DNA of 64,000 nucleotides from an uncultured Cohaesibacter sp. (GTDB lineage: Bacteria; Pseudomonadota; Alphaproteobacteria; Rhizobiales; Cohaesibacteraceae), in NCBI RefSeq assembly GCF_963676485.1, contig NZ_OY781114.1, positions 1,488,001 to 1,552,000 on the forward strand, written 5' to 3'. Positions 61,769 to 64,000 of the stretch are shown here, in pieces. Within the stretch, counting starts at the first letter, position 1, and every line of letters begins with the position of its first letter. The position numbers were made by a program, and so were the translations under genes. The notes under the pieces are model-generated. The model had not been told where the DNA came from, did no database searches, and worked only from the letters and a program-made list of their open reading frames with translations.

Positions 61769-63628
61769 ATGCGCGCGACAGGTTCACTCGTAAAGAGAAT
61801 TGTCTATGTCTATATTTTGGGGGTTGGGTTATTCCATCTATACACGTCGGTGTTCGGCAGTTTTGAGGCCTATTTGCAGCGCAGTTTGCATCTGAGCATG
61901 GTGTTTCCGATGGCCTTCATTCTCTATCCGATGCGCGAAGCCGACAAGGACAGCCCAAACGTCCCCTGGTATGACTGGATTTTGGCCATAGCGTCCACGT
62001 TGCCCGGCATTTATATCGCCCTCAATTATGAAGCGATCACCTTCCGCATGGTGCAGGTTGACGATGTAACAATGGTCCAACAGGTGCTTGGCACCGCCCT
62101 GATTTTCTTCCTTCTGGAAGCAACCCGCCGCGTGGTCGGTCTGCCGCTGGCGATCATCGTTGCCTTCTTTGCTGGCTATATGTGGTTTGGCAACTGGATG
62201 CCCGGCGTCATGCGGGGCCTGCCTTTCACCTTCCCTGAAGTCATCGAAGAGATCTATCTCACAGATGAGGGCGTCTTCTCCATTCCGCTTGGTGTATCGG
62301 CAACCTTCGTGATGGTCTTTCTCATCTTTGGCGGCTTTCTGGAAAAAAGCGGCGTGGGGCAATATTTCATGGATTTCGCGCAGGCCTTTACCGGAACATC
62401 TCCCGGGGGCCCTGCCAAGATCTCCGTGGTCAGTTCGGCCCTTTTCGGCTCCATTTCCGGCGCTGCAGTTGCCAATGTGTATGGCACCGGCACCTTTACC
62501 ATTCCCCTGATGAAACGCATCGGTTATCCGCCATTCTTTGCCGCAGCTGTTGAAGCGGTCGCCAGCACCGGCGGGCAGATCATGCCCCCTATCATGGGCG
62601 CTGGCGCCTTCATCATGGCGTCTTTCCTTGGTGTCCCTTTCAGCGATGTCATTATCGCTGCCATCGTCCCGGCCGTTCTCTATTATGGTGCCGTGCTGCT
62701 GATGGTGCATCTCGGCGCGCTCAAGAATAATCTTCAAGGCCTCAGCGAAGAAGACCTGCCAGACAAGAAAAAGGTCTTGCTGCAATCCTACAAGCTGCTG
62801 CCGATCGTGGCTCTGGTCTATATGCTGCTATCGGGCTATTCCCCGATGCTGGCGGCGGCCATCGGCATTCTAGGGGCTTGGCTTGTATCCCTGCCAGACC
62901 CCGAGCATCGCATGGGGCCCAAAAAGATCCTTGATGCCATCGTTACCGGCTCTCGCAACGTGCCCGTTGTTGCCATTGCTTGTGCGGCAGCAGGCATCGT
63001 AGTCGGTTCGGTTTCGCTTACAGGCTTTGGCTTCAAATTTGTTGGTCTTGTTTTCTCTCTGGCGCAAGGTATCCCCTTCATCGCGCTGGTTCTGATTGCT
63101 CTGGTATCCCTGATACTGGGCATGGGCTTGCCAACCACCAGCGCCTATATTCTGGGTGCGGCTCTCGGCGTACCGGCTCTGGCCCAGCTGGGCTTCGACC
63201 CTCTGGCTGCCCATATGTTCGTCTTCTATTTTGCCATTGTTTCGAACATCACCCCGCCGGTTGCGTTGGCGGCCTATGCGGCCAGTTCTCTTGCCCAGTC
63301 CAAGCCGACAGAGACCGCCATTCAGGCACTCAAACTGGGCATTCTGGCCTTCATCGTGCCTTTTGCATTCTGCTACGATCTGGGCCTACTCTCAAATTCA
63401 GATTGGATTGGCAACAGCTTCGCCGTGTTTGGCGGCGTTGGAGCCTTGTTTGCCATGGCCTTTGCCATGCTGGGCTTCATCAAGGCGCCAATCCCCATGT
63501 GGCAACGCTATATTTTCGGAGCCGCAGCCATCCTGTGTCTGTGGCCACTGGTTGCGGTAAAGGTGGCCGGAGTAGCCCTGACCGCAGCTGCCGCCATGTT
63601 CTGGAGCCGCAAACTGGTGCCAGCATAA
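61769..63628 (+). CDS. TRAP transporter fused permease (DctQM type)
   Basis: A 619-residue inner-membrane protein combining the small 4-TM and large 12-TM TRAP subunits, as usual for TAXI systems. The DctM signature regions are GVSATFVMVFLIFGGFLEKSGVGQYFMDFAQAFTG, GGPAKISVVSSALFGSISGAAVANVYGTGTFTIPLMKRIGYPPFFAAAVEAVASTGGQIMPPIMGAGAFIMA and LILGMGLPTTSAYILGAALG. It drives sodium- or proton-coupled uptake of the ligand captured by the receptor. AAAAAGGGCAG precedes the ATG. Confidence 0.95.
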   Translation: MRATGSLVKRIVYVYILGVGLFHLYTSVFGSFEAYLQRSLHLSMVFPMAFILYPMREADKDSPNVPWYDWILAIASTLPGIYIALNYEAITFRMVQVDDVTMVQQVLGTALIFFLLEATRRVVGLPLAIIVAFFAGYMWFGNWMPGVMRGLPFTFPEVIEEIYLTDEGVFSIPLGVSATFVMVFLIFGGFLEKSGVGQYFMDFAQAFTGTSPGGPAKISVVSSALFGSISGAAVANVYGTGTFTIPLMKRIGYPPFFAAAVEAVASTGGQIMPPIMGAGAFIMASFLGVPFSDVIIAAIVPAVLYYGAVLLMVHLGALKNNLQGLSEEDLPDKKKVLLQSYKLLPIVALVYMLLSGYSPMLAAAIGILGAWLVSLPDPEHRMGPKKILDAIVTGSRNVPVVAIACAAAGIVVGSVSLTGFGFKFVGLVFSLAQGIPFIALVLIALVSLILGMGLPTTSAYILGAALGVPALAQLGFDPLAAHMFVFYFAIVSNITPPVALAAYAASSLAQSKPTETAIQALKLGILAFIVPFAFCYDLGLLSNSDWIGNSFAVFGGVGALFAMAFAMLGFIKAPIPMWQRYIFGAAAILCLWPLVAVKVAGVALTAAAAMFWSRKLVPA

Positions 63629-63851
63629 AAAGCCTTGGCATTGTTACTACATAATTGGCGAAGCATCGCTTGAAGACGGGTTCTGTGGTCATATTGATGA
63701 GCACAGAGCCCGATATATTTCAGCAGCAACACAATGCTCGCTCGATGCCTATCAACTGGCAACCGCTCCCCACGCATTGACATGTTGCTCTACCAAAGAC
63801 AAAACCGGCATGGTAAGCAACACAGATCACCACCACCGGGAAAGCTGCCTC

Positions 63852-64000
63852 ATGGATAAATTCTCCGTCATGACCGCCTATTGCCGCATTGTCGAGCGCG
63901 GCAGCTTTGCCCGTGCCGCGGAAGATCTCGGAGTTTCGTCAGCCCTCCTTAGCAAGGAAATCAAACTGCTCGAGGAGAGTCTGGGCTCAATCCTGCTCAA
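63852..64000 (+). CDS. LysR family transcriptional regulator (N-terminal part)
   Basis: The frame opens at ATG 63852 (GGGAAAG upstream) and runs off the window after 49 complete codons. MDKFSVMTAYCRIVERGSFARAAEDLGVSSALLSKEIKLLEESLGSILL is a LysR winged-helix N-terminus (xxFxxVxxxGSFxxAAxxLxxSxxxxSxxIxxLExxLG). It lies downstream of the TRAP genes on the same strand. Target unknown. Confidence 0.85.
   Translation, partial: MDKFSVMTAYCRIVERGSFARAAEDLGVSSALLSKEIKLLEESLGSILL

Noticed and set aside
1..64000. tRNA, rRNA, prophage or transposon content
   Set aside because: I found no transposase or integrase frame, no rRNA or tRNA-like cloverleaf and no attachment-like direct repeats on reading the intergenic regions.

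Overview
The window reads as a chromosomal segment of an alphaproteobacterium, most likely a Hyphomicrobiales (Rhizobiales) relative with a moderate GC content. This placement is inference. It rests on the ChvE-type sugar-binding protein, the urt/ure arrangement, the membrane urate hydroxylase PuuD with a cytochrome c tail, the PuuE-UraD fusion, a DUF930 protein and TAXI/TRAP transport genes. I saw no rRNA, tRNA, CRISPR array, phage gene or insertion sequence, and nearly every gene is intact.

Layout. 1-5.1 kb: the tail of an unknown gene, a GNAT acetyltransferase, methionine aminopeptidase, a secreted beta-propeller protein, a class II glutamine amidotransferase and a DUF930 protein. 5.1-16.6 kb: a DMT exporter, an AT-rich orphan gene with a HEPN-like RNLMFH motif, DNA polymerase I, an acyltransferase-3 membrane protein, a bifunctional PBP1A, a YgjP-like metallopeptidase and an MsbA-like ABC exporter. 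16.8-17.9 kb: a ChvE-like sugar-binding protein without transporter partners.

18.5-44 kb is the main feature, a nitrogen-scavenging island. A consensus sigma-54 promoter precedes urtABCDE (urea ABC importer), which runs directly into ureDABC-EFG (urease). Next come urate hydroxylase PuuD, a divergent LysR regulator, UraH, a PuuE-UraD fusion, AllA and an NCS2 purine permease. On the opposite strand lie xdhABC (xanthine dehydrogenase) and the ureidoglycine aminohydrolase AllE, with malate synthase G (glcB) divergent from AllE. Together they take xanthine to urate, allantoin, ureidoglycolate, glyoxylate and urea. Urease converts urea to ammonia and GlcB feeds glyoxylate into malate. The only step with no gene here is allantoate to ureidoglycine (AllC).

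44-64 kb: a two-gene RND efflux system, a long-form phosphotransacetylase, a 1.3-kb stretch without a convincing gene, and an acetaldehyde-type aldehyde dehydrogenase. The dehydrogenase faces a response regulator - FIST protein - hybrid histidine kinase operon resembling the alcohol-oxidation regulators of pseudomonads. After these come an unusual membrane protein (lipoyl-like domain, charged linker, one TM, large periplasmic domain), a TAXI-TRAP transporter, and the start of a LysR gene cut by the window end.

The least explained items are the HEPN-like orphan, the lipoyl-like/TM/periplasmic protein, several strong intercistronic hairpins, and the 50.8-52.1 kb noncoding stretch.
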